Below, in pieces: positions 23,017-30,757 of a DNA stretch of 33,936 bases. The DNA lies in assembly GCF_019168305.1 (NCBI RefSeq), contig NZ_JAHTBI010000097.1, forward strand, positions 1 through 33,936, written 5' to 3'. Below the pieces are notes generated by a model. That model made no database searches. It was given only the letters and a program-made list of their open reading frames with translations, and was not told the DNA's origin. The stretch's first letter is position 1. Each line of letters opens with the position of its first letter. Position numbers and translations under genes: made by a program. The DNA comes from Pseudomonas aegrilactucae (GTDB taxonomy: Bacteria > Pseudomonadota > Gammaproteobacteria > Pseudomonadales > Pseudomonadaceae).

Positions 23017-23174
23017 CTGGCGCTGCGCGCCAGTTCGCTGGCAAGCCAGCTCCCACGGCCTTCGGCCAGAAGCGGATGTTCGGCGCCTGCATATATCGGC
23101 TTCTGCCCGCAGGGCGTGGGAGCTGGTCTTGCCAGCGAACGAGCGCGAAGCGGTCGCAAACCCTGCATGCACGG
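23017..23174. repeat. Tandem REP-palindrome repeat, copy B
   Basis: Second copy of the 158-bp unit, offset by 188 bp from copy A and separated from it by 30 bp. The only differences seen are at the positions corresponding to 22874, 22940 and 22979. The near-identity points to a recent local duplication. Confidence 0.9.
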
Positions 23175-23202
23175 CCCACCTGCCACACCACATTCCCCAA
23201 CA

Positions 23203-23266
23203 TGGCACGCAATCAAAAATACCTGGCACACAGGCAAGCGCTTTCCACTCCGCCTTTTGCTCTAAT
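23203..23266 (+). promoter_or_regulatory. Alcohol dehydrogenase promoter with two FeaR-like direct repeats
   Basis: TGGCAC occurs at 23203-23208 and 23224-23229, exactly 21 bp apart. The first copy is followed after eight bases beyond TGGCA by AAA, a full match to the E. coli FeaR motif TGNCA-N8-AAA; the second is followed by AGC. TCTAAT at 23261-23266 is a good -10 hexamer 37 bp after the start of the second repeat, the same geometry as upstream of feaB. There is no clear -35, consistent with an activated promoter. Binding by FeaR is inferred. Confidence 0.65.
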
Positions 23267-23325
23267 CCCGTCATGGCACGCTACGCGCCACTCCAAGATC
23301 CACCCTGCACGGGATAACAATAAAA

Positions 23326-25419
23326 ATGAAACGCTTGATGCCGCTCGCCTTGCTCTACCTCGCTACACTCGCCCATGCCGACAGCCCAGGCAACATCGAC
23401 GCCAACCGCCTGCTCCACGCCAACACCGATGCCGCCAACTGGCTGGCCCACGGCCGCACCTACGACGAACAGCGTTTCAGCCCGTTGACCCGCATCAACG
23501 ACAACAACGTCGCCACCCTGGGCCTGGCCTGGACGCAGAAACTCGACATCGACCGCGGCACCGAAGCCACACCCATCGTGGTCGACGGGGTGATGTACAC
23601 CACCGGCGCCTTCAGCATCGTCTACGCCTTCGATGCCGCCACCGGCAAACCGCTGTGGAAGTACGACCCCAAGATCCCCATGGAAAAACTCAGCCAGGGC
23701 TGCTGCGACGTGGTCAACCGCGGCGTGGCCGTGTGGCAGGGCAAGGTCTACGTCGGCAGCTTCGATGGCCGTCTGATCGCCCTCGACGCCGCCACCGGCA
23801 AACAGGTGTGGAGCGTCGACACCGTGCTGGACCCCAACAAGAGCTACACCATCACCGGCGCCCCGCGCATCGTCAAAGGCAAGGTGCTGATCGGCAACGG
23901 CGGCGCGGAGTTCGGCGTGCGCGGCTACATCACTGCCTACGACGCCGACACCGGCAAGCAAGCCTGGCGCTTCTTCACCGTGCCCGGCGACCCCGCACTG
24001 CCACCGGAAAACGACGCCATGGCCAAGGCCATGAAAACCTGGAAAGGCAACGGCTGGGTCAAGTGGGGCGGCGGCGGCACAGTATGGGACTCGATGTCCT
24101 ACGACCCGGAACTGGACCTGCTGTACGTGGGCACCGGCAACGGCTCGCCCTGGAACTACCAGTTCCGCAGCCAGGGTGAAGGCGACAACCTGTACCTGTC
24201 CTCGATCGTGGCACTGCGGCCCGAAACCGGCGAATACGTGTGGCACTTCCAGGTGACTCCAGGCGACCGCTGGGACTTCACCGCCACCCAGCAGATCATC
24301 CTGGCCGATATCCAGATTGCCGGCAAAACCCGCAAGGTGCTGATGCAGGCGCCCAAGAACGGCTTCTTCTACGTGATCGACCGCACCAACGGCGAGTTCA
24401 TCTCGGGCAACAACTTCGTGCAGGTGAACTGGGCCAGCGGCCTGGACCCCAAGACCGGGCGCCCGATCCTCACCGAACAGGCCGACTACTCCAAGGCCCC
24501 CAAGGTCGTGCAGCCAAGCTTCCTGGGCGGCCACAGCTGGCACCCGATGTCGTTCAACCCTAACACCGGCTACGTGTACATCCCGGCCCAGGACACCCTG
24601 GCCGAACTCAAGGCCGCCGACAAACCATTGTTCCTGCCGACCAAGTCGGTGGTGAACTTCGGCCTGGACGTGCCCGACCTGCCGGAAGACCCGAAAATCC
24701 TCAACCAGATCCGCAGCGCCTGGCGCGGCCACCTGATCGCCTGGGACCCGATCAAGCAGAAGGCCGCCTGGACCCACGACTACGTCGAGTCCGGCAATGG
24801 CGGCACCCTCAGCACCGCGGGCAACCTGGTGTTCCAAGGCACCTCCGACGGTCGCGTGATGGCCTTCAGCGCCGACAAGGGCACGCCACTGTGGGAGCAC
24901 CGTGCCAACTCCGGCGTGCTCGGCGGGCCGGTCACCTATGAGGTCAAGGGCGAGCAGTACGTGGCGTTCATGGCCGGCTGGGGCGGCATCATGCCGCTGA
25001 TCGCCGGCCCCCTGACCGACAAGGGCAAGGTGCAGCCCGAGTCCCGCGTGCTGGTGTTCAAGCTCGGCGCCAAAGGTGAACTGCCGCCGCCGCGCAAGGC
25101 CCCGGTACTGCCACCGCAAGTGCCCGCGCTGACCGCCTCGGCAGACGAAATCGCCCAGGGGCGCACCCTGTTCAACGGCATGTGCGGTGCCTGCCACGGC
25201 CTCAATGCCGCCAGTGGGGGGGTGATCCCCGACCTGCGCTACCTGGGCGCCGACAAGCACCAGGCCTTCGTCGGCATCGTCAGCGGCGCGTTCATGAGCA
25301 AGGGCATGCCGAGCTTCGCCGGGGTGCTGGACATGCCGCAGATGCAGCTGATCCAGCAGTACATCATCAAGCGCAGCCTCGACCTGCGCGCTGCCGCCGA
25401 CGCCACCGCAGCGCAGTGA
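23326..25419 (+). CDS. Periplasmic quinohemoprotein (PQQ and haem c) alcohol dehydrogenase, type II
   Basis: A 697-residue protein with a signal peptide (cleaved near LAHA, residue 18), an eight-bladed PQQ propeller domain (to about 590) and a C-terminal cytochrome c domain (about 605-690). Visible features are the vicinal disulfide C126-C127 in QGCCDV, the catalytic base Asp317 in PGDRWDFTATQ, repeated DAATGK/DADTGK tryptophan-docking motifs, the haem site C620-G-A-C623-H624 and a likely axial Met661 in GMPSF. Thr319, two residues after Asp317, sits where lanthanide enzymes carry Asp, so a calcium type is predicted. It would oxidise a primary alcohol to its aldehyde in the periplasm. Relatives include P. 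putida ADH-IIB/IIG. The upstream FeaR-like boxes suggest 2-phenylethanol or a related aryl alcohol; this is inference. Confidence 0.92.
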   Translation: MKRLMPLALLYLATLAHADSPGNIDANRLLHANTDAANWLAHGRTYDEQRFSPLTRINDNNVATLGLAWTQKLDIDRGTEATPIVVDGVMYTTGAFSIVYAFDAATGKPLWKYDPKIPMEKLSQGCCDVVNRGVAVWQGKVYVGSFDGRLIALDAATGKQVWSVDTVLDPNKSYTITGAPRIVKGKVLIGNGGAEFGVRGYITAYDADTGKQAWRFFTVPGDPALPPENDAMAKAMKTWKGNGWVKWGGGGTVWDSMSYDPELDLLYVGTGNGSPWNYQFRSQGEGDNLYLSSIVALRPETGEYVWHFQVTPGDRWDFTATQQIILADIQIAGKTRKVLMQAPKNGFFYVIDRTNGEFISGNNFVQVNWASGLDPKTGRPILTEQADYSKAPKVVQPSFLGGHSWHPMSFNPNTGYVYIPAQDTLAELKAADKPLFLPTKSVVNFGLDVPDLPEDPKILNQIRSAWRGHLIAWDPIKQKAAWTHDYVESGNGGTLSTAGNLVFQGTSDGRVMAFSADKGTPLWEHRANSGVLGGPVTYEVKGEQYVAFMAGWGGIMPLIAGPLTDKGKVQPESRVLVFKLGAKGELPPPRKAPVLPPQVPALTASADEIAQGRTLFNGMCGACHGLNAASGGVIPDLRYLGADKHQAFVGIVSGAFMSKGMPSFAGVLDMPQMQLIQQYIIKRSLDLRAAADATAAQ

Positions 25420-25431
25420 TCCACCCTCAGA

Positions 25432-25459
25432 GCCCGCTCGCACGCCCGTGCGAGCGGGC
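25432..25459 (+). other. Perfect intercistronic hairpin after the alcohol dehydrogenase
   Basis: GCCCGCTCGCACG (25432-25444) and its exact complement (25447-25459) form a 13-bp stem with a 2-nt loop (effectively 4). No T tract follows. It lies 12 bp after the dehydrogenase stop and about 50 bp before the next gene. It may be a partial terminator or a stabiliser that sets different expression of the two genes. Confidence 0.65.
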
Positions 25460-25508
25460 CAGCCTCAACCCGTTCCAATAACAATTAACCGGTAGACAGG
25501 TGAACCCC

Positions 25509-26375
25509 ATGAAAACGCTTTTGCACAAAAGCGGCGCCTTGCCGTGCTCGCTGATCCTGGCACTGTGCGCCACCCCGGCACTGGCCGACGTAAAACCCGA
25601 CTCGGGCGACTACGCCGCGTTGCCGGCCGGCACCGACCTGGCCCTGCTGTACCAGCAGAACCCGCGCATCGACCGCGCCTACAGCGGCGGCAAGCGCGCC
25701 GCCGACAACCTCGACCTGGACCTGACCGTTGAAGTGCTGCGTCTGGTGCACTTCACCGAGTTCTTCAACACCGGCCTGATCTGGGACCCGCAGATCGTGA
25801 TCCCCTACGGCCACCAGGAAATCGGCGCCACCGGGCAGAAGAACAAGGGCATCGGCGACATCACCTTCGGCGCCACCGTATGGACGCTGGCCGACATGGA
25901 GCGCAACCGCCACCTGGGCTGGTCGCTGTTCATCACCGCGCCCACCGGCGACGACAAGAACCAGGGCTTTGCCCTGAGCAACAACCGCTGGGCGGCGGAC
26001 TTCCAGGTAGGCTACGTGCACGGCTTCAACGAGCGCTGGACGTGGGACGTGATCGCCGAAACCGAGTTCTTCCAGGAGCAGCGTGATACCGGCGCACACC
26101 GCGAACCGCTGATGCAGTTGCACAACCACCTGCGCTACAACTTCACCCCGGCCACCTCGGTGGCGCTGTCGTACCGGCACAACTGGGGCTCGCGTGAGAC
26201 GCTGGATGGGCAGACCCTGGAGACCAGCCACAACAACGGCACGGTCGGGCTGTCTGCGACCACGATGCTGGGCAGGCAATGGCAGGTGATGGGGCAGTAC
26301 TGGCGCGATGTGGCAGTGCGCTCGGGGCCGATGACCGACCATTCGCTGCAGTTTCGACTGGCGTATATCTACTGA
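25509..26375 (+). CDS. Outer-membrane barrel protein, MetA-pathway/phenol-degradation transporter family
   Basis: A 288-residue exported protein with a signal peptide (cleavage after ATPALA, about residue 26). The alternating beta pattern includes GIGDITFGATVWTL, GWSLFITAPTGD and WDVIAETEFF, and it ends in RLAYIY. This fits the 'MetA-pathway of phenol degradation' outer-membrane family, members of which are often found beside aromatic or alcohol oxidation genes and are proposed to admit substrates. The ATG at 25509 is preceded by an AGGTG-containing leader; a GTG three codons upstream is in frame but sits on that site. It lies 89 bp after the alcohol dehydrogenase on the same strand and is probably co-transcribed. 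The function is inferred from family and context. Confidence 0.75.
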   Translation: MKTLLHKSGALPCSLILALCATPALADVKPDSGDYAALPAGTDLALLYQQNPRIDRAYSGGKRAADNLDLDLTVEVLRLVHFTEFFNTGLIWDPQIVIPYGHQEIGATGQKNKGIGDITFGATVWTLADMERNRHLGWSLFITAPTGDDKNQGFALSNNRWAADFQVGYVHGFNERWTWDVIAETEFFQEQRDTGAHREPLMQLHNHLRYNFTPATSVALSYRHNWGSRETLDGQTLETSHNNGTVGLSATTMLGRQWQVMGQYWRDVAVRSGPMTDHSLQFRLAYIY

Positions 26376-26381
26376 GGGGAG

Positions 26382-26406
26382 GGCGGCCCGAAGGGCTCGG
26401 GCCGCC
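26382..26406. terminator. Bidirectional terminator candidate between convergent genes
   Basis: GGCGGCCCGA (26382-26391), loop AGGGC, and TCGGGCCGCC (26397-26406) followed by GTTT form a 10-bp GC-rich stem between the outer-membrane gene (plus) and the TonB receptor (minus), whose stop codons are 47 bp apart. Confidence 0.7.
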
Positions 26407-26422
26407 GTTTCACACAGGGGTA

Positions 26423-28555
26423 TCAGAAGGTGTAAGCAACGCCTGCCTGCACCGTGCGCGGCGCGCCCGGGTACACGTAGGTGTTGAACGCGCCTTCGTC
26501 GTAGCCCTTGTTGAACACGTTCTTCACGTCCAGGTTCAGGCGCACGTGCTCGTTGAGCTGGTAGAAGCTCAGCAGGTCGACCACGCTGTAGCGTTCCATG
26601 GTGTAGGTGGTGGCGCTGGTCTGCCCGGCGCGGTCATCCACGTACTTCACACCCATGCCCAGCCCCAGGCCCTTGGCAATACCGTCCTGGAACTCGTAGG
26701 TGTTGAGCAGGCTGAAGGTGTTGCGCGGGATGTTGGCCAGGCGCGTGCCGTCTTCCAGGGTGTTGTCCTTGGTCACTTCGGCATCCACGTAGGCGTAGCC
26801 GCCCAGCACACGCCATTCGGGGGTCAGGTTGCCGGCGATGTTCAGGTCCAGGCCGCGGCTGCGCACTTCACCGGCTGCCACGCTGAACACCGGGTCGACC
26901 GGGTCGACGGTCAGCACGTTCTGCTTGACGGTGTGGTAGATCGCGGCGTCCACGCTCAGCTGGCGATCCAGCGCCTCCCACTTCACACCCAGCTCGTACG
27001 ACTTGCCTTTCTCCGGATCGAACCCGCCGCCTTCTCGGCTCGCACCGCTGTTGGGCTTGAACGAGCGCGCCGTGTTGGCGTACACCGCCACGGTGTCGGT
27101 CAGGTCGTAGATCAGGCCGAAGCGCGGGGTGACGGCGTTCTGGTCCTTGGTGAAGTCGCGGGTGGTGCTCAGGTAGTCTTCGTAGTCATGCTCGAAGCGC
27201 TCGAAACGTACACCGGCCAAGGCCTTGAGGCGTTCGGTCAGTGCCACCTGGTCCTGCACGAAGAACGCCCAGGTCTTGAGGTTCTCCTTGTCGTGGGTGG
27301 TGGTGCGGGTGAGCGCCGGGCGCGGCTGGCCGAGCACCGGGTTGATGATGTCGATCGGGTAGGCGTCGGCACCGGCGGCCGAGCGCTGGATCAGCGACGT
27401 GTAGTCATAGTCTTCGTATTCCACGCCGGTCAGCAGCGTGTGGGCGAAGCCTGCGGTGTCGAAGTGGCCGGTGAGGTTGAGCTGCACATCGCGGTCGCTC
27501 CACTCCAGCTTGCGGTAGTTGAAGTTGCGCCCCAGGGTGCGGCCATCGGCCTGCAGGGCGTTGGCTTCCACCGCGTTGCCGGCCAGTTGGCCGTCGAGCA
27601 GTTGTACGCCGCCGCCCAGGGTCCAGTTGTCGTTGAGCAGGTGCTCGAAGCGCACCTGGGTCATGTTGTTGTCGTTGTGCAGCGTGTTGTCCAGGCCCTT
27701 TTCCCAGATGTTGGTGTCACGCGAGGCGCTGCCGCGTTGGGTGGGCAGGCGGGTCAGGCCACGGTCGAGCGGGTGGTTGTTGCGCATGTAGTCACCTTCG
27801 AAGGTGATGCGCGTGCTGTCGTTGACCTGCCAGCTCAGCACCGGGGCCACGTCGTAGCGCTCGGTTTCCACATCGTCACGAAAGCTCTCGCCGCCTTCGC
27901 CCAGCAGGTTCAGGCGGTAGGCCAGCGAGCCGTCCTGGTTCAGTGCGCCGGTGGCGTCCAGGGTGGCGCGGTGCATGCCCTGGTCATCGAACTGGCTGCC
28001 CACGGTGACCTTGGTTTCGGCCTGCGGCTGCTTGGTCACCACGTTGAAGGTGCCACCGGGGTCGCCACGGCCGTACAGCGAGGTGGCCGGGCCGCGCAGC
28101 ACTTCGAGGCGCTCGATGGTGTTGGCATCCGGCGCATTCGGGTAGCCGCGGTTGATCGGGAAGCCGTTGCGGTAGAACTCGCCGGTGGTGAAGCCGCGCA
28201 CGGTGAAGGTGGTCAGGCCCTGGCCGCCGAAGTTGTTGGCGCGGCCCACGCCACCGGCGTAGTCCAGTGCGTCCTGCAGGCGCGTGGCACCGGTGTCGGC
28301 GATCACGTCCTTGGGCACCACGCTGACCGACTGCGGGGTGTCATGCAGCGCGGTGTCGGTGCGCGTGGCGCTGGCCGAACGGGTGGCGCGGTAGCCCTGC
28401 ACCGGGCCATCGGCGCGCTCGGCGTCTGCGGCATTGGCGTTGATGCTGGTGGCCTGCAACTCGAGCGAGGACGGCTGCGGTGCAGCCGACTGATCGGCCC
28501 AGACCACGGGGGAAACGGCATGCAGCAAACAGAGCGAAACGAACGTACGACGCAT
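26423..28555 (-). CDS. TonB-dependent siderophore receptor
   Basis: A 710-residue outer-membrane receptor with a signal peptide (cleaved near VVWA, about residue 20), a plug domain (about 65-175; DTPQSVSVVPKDVI, TTFTVRGF, IERLEVLRGPATSLYGRGDPGG) and a 22-strand-type barrel ending in the aromatic C-terminus VQAGVAYTF. The layout fits the ferric-siderophore (FhuA/FiuA-like) group. It has no N-terminal signalling (STN) extension, so it is not itself a sigma-factor-signalling transducer. A Fur-like box at 28626-28645 lies upstream. The siderophore cannot be named. Confidence 0.9.
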   Translation of the reverse strand: MRRTFVSLCLLHAVSPVVWADQSAAPQPSSLELQATSINANAADAERADGPVQGYRATRSASATRTDTALHDTPQSVSVVPKDVIADTGATRLQDALDYAGGVGRANNFGGQGLTTFTVRGFTTGEFYRNGFPINRGYPNAPDANTIERLEVLRGPATSLYGRGDPGGTFNVVTKQPQAETKVTVGSQFDDQGMHRATLDATGALNQDGSLAYRLNLLGEGGESFRDDVETERYDVAPVLSWQVNDSTRITFEGDYMRNNHPLDRGLTRLPTQRGSASRDTNIWEKGLDNTLHNDNNMTQVRFEHLLNDNWTLGGGVQLLDGQLAGNAVEANALQADGRTLGRNFNYRKLEWSDRDVQLNLTGHFDTAGFAHTLLTGVEYEDYDYTSLIQRSAAGADAYPIDIINPVLGQPRPALTRTTTHDKENLKTWAFFVQDQVALTERLKALAGVRFERFEHDYEDYLSTTRDFTKDQNAVTPRFGLIYDLTDTVAVYANTARSFKPNSGASREGGGFDPEKGKSYELGVKWEALDRQLSVDAAIYHTVKQNVLTVDPVDPVFSVAAGEVRSRGLDLNIAGNLTPEWRVLGGYAYVDAEVTKDNTLEDGTRLANIPRNTFSLLNTYEFQDGIAKGLGLGMGVKYVDDRAGQTSATTYTMERYSVVDLLSFYQLNEHVRLNLDVKNVFNKGYDEGAFNTYVYPGAPRTVQAGVAYTF

Positions 28556-28625
28556 CGACGGGACGATCCTTAAAAAGGCGCAAACAAGGGAAGGTATGAA
28601 TTATCTGACAAAAACGCGTGAATAT

Positions 28626-28645
28626 TACTACTAATCATTATCATT
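28626..28645. promoter_or_regulatory. Fur-like box in the divergent receptor region
   Basis: The complementary strand reads AATGATAATGATTAGTAGTA, with overlapping NATWAT units typical of Fur sites. It lies 71 bp upstream of the minus-strand receptor and about 140 bp upstream of the plus-strand one, in a 228-bp AT-rich divergent region. It matches 16 of 20 bases with the box at 32866-32885. Confidence 0.75.
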
Positions 28646-28783
28646 TGATTTATTTTTTGCTGTTTTCACGAAATTTTCCTGCACATTGGTCTAAGCGGCT
28701 GTGTGCGTTGTCACACTTTGTCCAATTTGCAGGGGTGCAGATGATTACGATTCGCTTTTAAGTCGAGCCGTAGGAACCTGTAC

Positions 28784-30757
28784 ATGCTTGCTTCTCACCG
28801 TTTCCACCCCTTGGCCGTGCTGGTCAAGGCTGCCCTGATCACCAGCGCCACTGCCGGTGTGGCTGCCCATGCGCAGACCAGCACCGAGCCGGTGCCGCTG
28901 GTGCTCGACGACATGGTCGTGACCGCAGCGGGCTTTGAGCAGCGCATCGAAGACGCGCCGGCCTCGATCAGCGTGATCGACGGCGAGGCATTGCGGCGCA
29001 AGTCGTATCGCGACCTGGGCGATGCGGTGCGCGACGTGGAAGGGGTGACCGTCAACGGCGGGGCCAACGAGACCGACATCTCCATCCGTGGCATGCCGGC
29101 CGACTACACCCTGATCATGGTCGACGGCAAACGCCAGAGCGCGCGCGAGTCGCGGGTCAACGGCAACAGCGGCTACGAGCAGAGCTTCGTGCCGCCGGCC
29201 GCAGCCATCGAGCGTATCGAAGTGGTGCGCGGGCCGATGTCGTCGCTGTACGGCTCGGACGCCATCGGCGGGGTGATCAACGTGATCACGCGCAAGGTCT
29301 CGCCCGAGTGGGGCGGCTCCATCGGCTATGACTACTCGGCCCGTCAGCACAGCGACCAGGGCAACGCGCGTCAGAGCCAGTTCTACCTCAGTGGGCCGAT
29401 CAAGGAAGACTGGCTGGGCTTGCAGGTGTGGGGCCGTTACCTCGATCGCCAGGCCGATGATGACATCGAGCAGACCAATGGCTTCAGCAAGGCCGACCAC
29501 CGCGACCTCACCGCGCGCCTGGCCTTCACCCCTACCGTCGACCACGACATTCTGCTCGAAGCCGGCGCCACGCGCCTGAAGAACGGCGACGGCATCAGCG
29601 CCAACTGGGCCACCCGCGAGCAGGAGAACAACCGCGATCACTGGTCGCTGTCGCACCAGGGGCGCTGGGGCTGGGCCACCTCCGATGTGGCCCTGTCGCA
29701 GGAAACCTCCAGCCGCGAAGGCAAGGCCACGCCTGCGCAAACCGATATCTACGGGCGCAAGCCTGAGGTGAAGAACACCGTGTTCGACGCCAAGCTGGTG
29801 GTGCCCACTGCGCACAACATCAGCACCGTCGGCCTGCAGTGGAACGAAAGCGAGCTGACCGACTGGAACCAGGGCCTGGGCGACCGCGTCGACTACGAGT
29901 TCTCGGTGGTGCAGAAGGCCGTGTTCGCTGAAAACGAATGGTCGGTAACCGACACCTTCGCCCTCACCACCGGCCTGCGCCTGGACCACCACGAGCAGTA
30001 CGGCACCCATGCCAGCCCGCGCGTGTACGGCGTGTGGCGCGCCACCGACGAGTGGACGATCAAGGGCGGTGTGGCCCGTGGCTTCAAGGCGCCTGAGCTG
30101 CGTGCGGTGGTCGAGGGCTATGCCTACCTGCGCCGCAACCGCTTCGTGATGTTCGGCAACCCCGACCTCAAGCCCGAGACCAGCACCAACTATGAGGTGT
30201 CGGCGCTGTGGTCCAACCGCGATGACCTGTCGGGCGGCGTCACACTGTTCTATAACGACTTCAAGGACAAGCTCTCCACCGTCACCACCGAGCAGCTGTG
30301 GAACGGCTACATCGTGATGGACCGCGTCAACGTCGACCAGGCCGTGATCAAGGGCGTGGAGCTCAACGGCCAGTGGGACATCAGCCCGAGCGTGCTGCTC
30401 AAGGCCAACTACACCTACACCGACTCCGAGCAGAAGACCGGCGCCAATGCCGGCGCGCCGCTGGCACTGACGCCCAAGCAGAAAGCCAACGTGCGCAGCG
30501 AATGGAACATCAACGACCGCGCCCAGGCGTGGGCGTCGCTGAGCTACTACGGCGAGGAAACCGGCAACACTGTCACCGACGAGCAGCCTGCGCCGGGCTA
30601 CACCACCGCCGATATCGGCGGCTCGTACGACCTGACCGAATCGCTGACCCTCAACGCCTCGCTCAACAACCTCACCGACAAGCGCCTGGACGATGAAACC
30701 TACGGCACGGTGAACTACGGCCGTACCTTGTGGATGGGCGCGACGCTCAACTTCTAG
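28784..30757 (+). CDS. TonB-dependent receptor, catecholate (FepA/CirA-like) type
   Basis: A 657-residue receptor with a signal peptide (cleaved near AAHA, about residue 30), a TonB box (DDMVVTAAG), a plug (IEDAPASISVIDGEALRRKSY, TDISIRGMPADYTLIMVDGKRQ, IERIEVVRGPMSSLYGSDAIGGVINVIT) and a barrel ending in GRTLWMGATLNF. Length and plug resemble CirA/PirA-type receptors for catechol siderophores or their breakdown products. AGGAA at 28772-28776 precedes the ATG at 28784. It is convergent with a sensor kinase gene; the two 3' ends overlap by 11 bp. In Pseudomonas, PfeA and PirA receptors are controlled by dedicated two-component systems, suggesting the same here. Confidence 0.9.
   Translation: MLASHRFHPLAVLVKAALITSATAGVAAHAQTSTEPVPLVLDDMVVTAAGFEQRIEDAPASISVIDGEALRRKSYRDLGDAVRDVEGVTVNGGANETDISIRGMPADYTLIMVDGKRQSARESRVNGNSGYEQSFVPPAAAIERIEVVRGPMSSLYGSDAIGGVINVITRKVSPEWGGSIGYDYSARQHSDQGNARQSQFYLSGPIKEDWLGLQVWGRYLDRQADDDIEQTNGFSKADHRDLTARLAFTPTVDHDILLEAGATRLKNGDGISANWATREQENNRDHWSLSHQGRWGWATSDVALSQETSSREGKATPAQTDIYGRKPEVKNTVFDAKLVVPTAHNISTVGLQWNESELTDWNQGLGDRVDYEFSVVQKAVFAENEWSVTDTFALTTGLRLDHHEQYGTHASPRVYGVWRATDEWTIKGGVARGFKAPELRAVVEGYAYLRRNRFVMFGNPDLKPETSTNYEVSALWSNRDDLSGGVTLFYNDFKDKLSTVTTEQLWNGYIVMDRVNVDQAVIKGVELNGQWDISPSVLLKANYTYTDSEQKTGANAGAPLALTPKQKANVRSEWNINDRAQAWASLSYYGEETGNTVTDEQPAPGYTTADIGGSYDLTESLTLNASLNNLTDKRLDDETYGTVNYGRTLWMGATLNF

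Noticed and set aside
22829..23174. CRISPR-like array or small genes in the chemoreceptor-dehydrogenase gap
   Set aside because: There are only two long units, each an internal palindrome of REP type, with no short regular repeats, spacers or cas genes. The ORFs there merely translate REP DNA.
23274..23288. Sigma-54 promoter candidate TGGCACG-N4-GCGC before the alcohol dehydrogenase
   Set aside because: The -24 half is good, but the -12 half is GCGC instead of TTGC. No sigma-54 activator gene is nearby, and the AraC-type repeats plus TCTAAT explain the region better.
23281..25443. 720-residue minus-strand open frame
   Set aside because: It is antisense to the quinohemoprotein dehydrogenase, has repetitive low-complexity composition (Gly, Val, His, Ala rich) and no family motifs: a high-GC shadow frame.
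26279..28573. 764-residue plus-strand open frame
   Set aside because: It is antisense to a clear TonB receptor and has shadow-frame composition.
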